This document shows positions 60,469 through 64,000 of a stretch of 64,000 nucleotides of DNA, in pieces. Origin of the DNA: Pegea sp. RAD2-039 (taxonomy: Eukaryota; Chordata; Thaliacea; Salpida; Salpidae); assembly GCA_034620365.1 (NCBI GenBank), contig JAQGEQ010000299.1, positions 1,426,001-1,490,000 on the forward strand. Direction: 5' to 3'. A model generated the notes under the pieces. The model made no database searches and had not been told where the DNA came from. It saw only the letters and a list, made by a program, of their open reading frames with translations. A program made the translations under genes and the position numbers. Every line of letters begins with the position of its first letter. Within the stretch, counting starts at the first letter, position 1.

Positions 60469-63400
60469 TTAGATCATTGGTAGATTATTGTTGATCATAT
60501 GTGCTTTGCAGTCATGGTGGCAATGACAACTCCGTATTATCAGCATACTTTTTTCGATCACTTTGTTAGCGTGACAACGAAATCGAACTTTTGTTGTTCT
60601 ACTTTTCTTTGGTGTGCAACATCTGAAAAATAAATATTGATTATAGTTTTTCAAAAACTATAATGTGTTTAGTAATTATAGCTAAAATATTGAAATTAAT
60701 CATCATCTATCTTTCAATAAACAGTTTCATTCAGAAATTTAACTCTTGAATATAAAACTCATCGTGAAAAGGTTTAGAAAATATTTTGGTAATTAAACAG
60801 TTTCAATCGTCTTTGTTTGTTTACCTCACAGGTGAAGCAAGTATTTACAGCTGATAACAGAAACTAAGAGGTAGTTTACGAAAAGTCGTTCAAATAAAAC
60901 AATTGTATTCAATTAGAGATTACATTCTTATATTATCATTACTGTTCAATTTTTTCTCTAGCTTTCTGATAACGTATTATATGATTGTGACAACCTGGTT
61001 CAAATATTGACGTGGTTTATGGCGCGTGCAACATTTTGCAGCAAGTTTTTGCCAAGGTAAGTAGCAAATTGCAATTAGTTTAATCTTACATACTCATAGT
61101 TTAAACTTTAGTCTTGTTTCATTGTTTATTCACCTGTTCATTTGCATTTCATCTTTTCATTTTTAATAATCTCTACTTGTTCATTAAAAGTTAGATGATT
61201 ATACTTATTTAAAACAAACAAAAGTTATGTGGCTAAACAAAAGACTGTTTTTTGTTGTCAAATAGAGAACAGTATTAACCACGTTACCTAATTGAAATGT
61301 TTACGTTGAAAACGTAACAACCTACGTTAATTTAGGAGTGTTTACAAATAGTCTATTAGTCATCAATTTGAATACTAATTCTTAGAATACCGCATACTTA
61401 AATCTAGATTTTATGAAAGTTCCAAAATCAGTTTTCTACACAAAAATGATCAGATAACAAAAGTTATAACAAATTACTGGTCTAGAATTTCTTCTTTTTC
61501 TATTTTGATTTAAACTTCGTCGAATTCAATATAGCATAAAAGATTGCAGAAAAAAACTTATAAAGTTTAAAATGCAGCAAGGACTAGCTACAAAGTAAGT
61601 TGTATTCTTTGTAAACCCGTTTTTTATTCAAATATATACAATTTAAATGTTTACACGAAAAGTTTAAAGCTTTTTATGCATTGGATCTATGACATTTAAA
61701 GCAGACAAGCTTAATTTTATCAATGCTTAGGAATGTCGAATCTGAAACTTTTCTATGTAACACCTGAGAATTTCAAATTGACAAGAACATATATTCGAAT
61801 GTAGTTGAAGGGCGTCAGATATATCTAATACGTTTGATAAAAGAATGTTTAATTTTTGACGAAATAATTACTTAAGGTCGAGTTAACATTGTTTTTTATT
61901 GTGTTACAAAAGCGCCTGAAATAAGTTTAAGAAGTTTATAAAGAAAAAATCACGTACGAATTATTTACTAATACTTAGTTTTGACGTTTGAACTTACTGA
62001 CCTCAACTTGTACTTAAAGTCGCGTTCGAAATTTCGAGAAAGCGATTTTATATTAGATTTCGTTTCGATAATTTACTTAATGTGTACTACTAATAGGTAC
62101 CATCAACTTTGATTTAACAGCTTTAGTAATTTGTTTTGTTGTGAGTAATGATAATTAATCAGCAATAGTCTTATTTAAACACTTCTTATTTTAAAACAAC
62201 GTGGTTAAGAATTAACCGATTATAAAATAATTTTTTAAACTTTAGGTTATCCTAAAAGTACGGTTACAAAATTATTATAATAATATTTCTACTTCAATAG
62301 TAGCGGTAAAATCAAAGTTTTATAATGTTACAAAATATTCATAATGCTTATGTAGTAATCAGATATAATGCTCTATATTATTAGAGCTATTTACAAAAGG
62401 TTTACAAAAGTAAATTTCATGGGTTAAAGTAAACGAAAAGCTAATAGATCTTCCACTAGCCTTTATATACTATTATACAAGATGATGGAATATTCGAAGG
62501 AATTTGTAGACGATGATATAAAGATTGGCTTCATTTACATGGTTTTAACATAAAAACCATGTTGAGTGAAGGCTGTAGGCTCACAATTTCGAATTTTACT
62601 ACCAAACTCAACGTCATTTTACAACCATCATTGCATTAACAGAATTACTTGTCAGAAATTAGCTACAATTTTAACTTTTTCATTCAATTTTTGTCTACCG
62701 TTTAACAACCTTTACATTTTTGGAAAAAAATTTTCTAGTGTTACTCTTAATCTGTCACAACAGATTATCTACTTCACAATTCAAATATTTGCAAATCCAA
62801 AAGAAAATTGAGTCTTGCAACGGCACTAGCTACAAGTATTTGGTTACAATTTCAAATCTACAACTTTCTCAATATTAAAAAGTGTACTTACATATACAAA
62901 TTGTTTATACAAATAACAATCTATTTAACTTACCGATTACTACTTTCACAAAGTCCACAAAATCGAAATCTCATTGATCGAGTACTTCTACACCCTGCAT
63001 AAGTGATGTGTTCTCTTCTGGCACCTTTCTTTTGACGGGCACACTTTCTTCCACGCTACAAAATTAATTATCGAATTTAGAACTTATTTCTTAATTATTA
63101 CAATTCAAAGTTTTAATATACAATTAAAACTAATAACATAATTAATTAATAACATAGTTAATAACATAACGTAAAATTAATTACATAATACTTACGTTTG
63201 GTTGATAACGAGTGCTACCCTGGCATGGACGAATATAACACAATCGCATCTCTCTATGAAGCTTACAACTTGAATCTTCTGTATTAGAAACGCGCGTTGA
63301 GACCCCTATTCCACAGGACTTTGAGCAAGGAGTCCAGGTTGAAGAAAGAGGACGACATAGAGATTGTGACATTTGAATACTACCATCAGAATGGTTCACT

Positions 63401-63528
63401 GCAAGGCAAGGCGGATTCAGTTGAGTGAAAATTGCCACCAGAAGAAGACAGATTCGCTTTAAAGAGTCACAAAGCGAAAATAACTGGTTGAGGTTGAGTT
63501 TTAGTGACATGGCAGTTGAGTTTGGCAT
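60469..63528 (-). CDS. Short CCN-like secreted protein (TSP1 + cystine knot only)
   Basis: CCN proteins (CTGF, CYR61, NOV) are matricellular growth-factor regulators, usually IGFBP-VWC-TSP1-CTCK. Here three exons, 63528-63196, 63055-62934 and 60622-60469, join in frame to 202 residues: a hydrophobic leader (ICLLLVAIFTQLNPPCL), one TSP1 domain (about 58-104, STWTPCSKSCGIGVSTRV, CYIRPC) and a CTCK cystine knot (about 112-202, RGRKCARQKKG, FRFCGLC, RCCTPKKS, SCHCHHDC). The exon break in the knot falls before RCCTP. IGFBP and VWC domains are absent, and the TATA box just upstream leaves no room for them. The second ATG (63510) gives a cleaner signal peptide than the first (63528). Intron 2 is 2.3 kb. 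Likely an extracellular ligand-binding or matrix protein. The alternative is a divergent TSP1-knot protein outside CCN, but the cysteine spacing favours CCN. Confidence 0.85.
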
Positions 63529-63572
63529 GTAGGACACGATTGAAAGAGCAGCACATGCGACAAACCGCCAGC

Positions 63573-63582
63573 TTATATATAG
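63573..63582 (-). promoter_or_regulatory. TATA box of the CCN-like gene
   Basis: On the minus strand GCTATATATAAGC lies about 45 bases upstream of the first ATG at 63528. Transcription would start near 63540-63550, leaving a very short 5' UTR. This supports the model that the gene starts here and has no upstream coding exons. Confidence 0.6.
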
Positions 63583-64000
63583 CTTTGGTGATTACGTTTC
63601 TTGCGGCTCTGTCGATAAAACTTCTCTCAAAACTTCTCTCGCCTTTCTGCTTCTCTCTCTTTTCCTATAGCACCGATAAAAACTCAGCAAAGCCGTTATC
63701 TTACTATCAAAAGTATAAATTTTACACAAAATAACAAATAAGGATCATGCGAGGCCAAACAGGTGATTCATTTCCTTATATAGGTCGAAGATTAGATAAA
63801 GCTTCAAGTTCATTTAGATGTTTCAAATCTGAATACAATCGTCTTTATTGGTGACAAAGAGCTCTTATTTTAGACAAGCTTTGTTTACTTGTCGCAATTA
63901 CCCAGCCACTGATAGTATAGCAGCTACCGCACCAACCATTATTTCTGCTTTTATTTACCACAATTAGCTGAATAAAGTCGCGAATTTTGCGTCTGAATCG
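63583..64000. other. Upstream region of the CCN-like gene
   Basis: A pyrimidine-rich stretch at about 63618-63667 with repeated AACTTCTCTC. Otherwise mixed-composition DNA with no gene seen. It probably holds promoter elements. Confidence 0.4.

Noticed and set aside
1-64000. CRISPR arrays, bacterial operons, ribosome-binding sites, rRNA genes
   Set aside because: Spliced eukaryotic genes throughout; no regularly spaced repeats or rRNA-like sequence seen.

Overview
The window is nuclear DNA from an animal, most likely an invertebrate. Genes are split by GT-AG introns, the standard stop codons work, and the products are metazoan types: C-type lectin plus immunoglobulin receptors, a TRAPP vesicle-tethering subunit, a Mediator subunit, a four-repeat cyclic-nucleotide-gated K+ channel (CNGK), and a CCN-like secreted protein. 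The DNA is very AT-rich, and many introns are only about 45-70 nt. I cannot name the species. CNGK is known from sea urchin sperm and other aquatic animals, which fits an aquatic invertebrate but does not prove one.

Layout. 0.1-9.5 kb, minus strand: a small cluster of lectin/Ig genes. One at 263-2326 continues off the left edge, one is a decayed copy (about 3060-4870), and one is complete with a membrane anchor (7871-9533). A tRNA-derived SINE lies between them (6130-6478). 13.4-29.2 kb, plus strand: TRAPPC11 (one coding exon), MED4 (two exons) and the CNGK channel. I could join the channel across 34 exons into one frame of 2352 residues. 30.1-31.7 kb: a decayed LINE. 32-35.3 kb, minus strand: an unrecognised six-exon gene with a Ser/Glu repeat tail, and a secreted protein with two related beta-trefoil-like domains. 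35.3-46.3 kb is almost empty except for a second SINE (41367-41775). 46.3-46.9 kb, minus strand: a single-domain relative of the two-domain secreted protein. 50.9-57.8 kb: a large inverted repeat with two arms of about 1.85 kb around a 3.1 kb spacer. 60.5-63.5 kb, minus strand: a short CCN-like gene with only a signal peptide, TSP1 and cystine-knot domains, starting next to a good TATA box.

How they fit. TRAPPC11 and MED4 are housekeeping genes, with a pair of CRE palindromes between them. The lectin/Ig genes share exon lengths, phases and protein motifs, so they arose by tandem duplication. The two beta-trefoil-like genes look like members of one secreted family that I do not recognise by name. 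The channel gene is unrelated to its neighbours.

Limits. Exon joins were made by eye from splice sites and reading frame, and no database search was run. Fold and family names below TRAPPC11, MED4, CNGK and CCN level are inferences.
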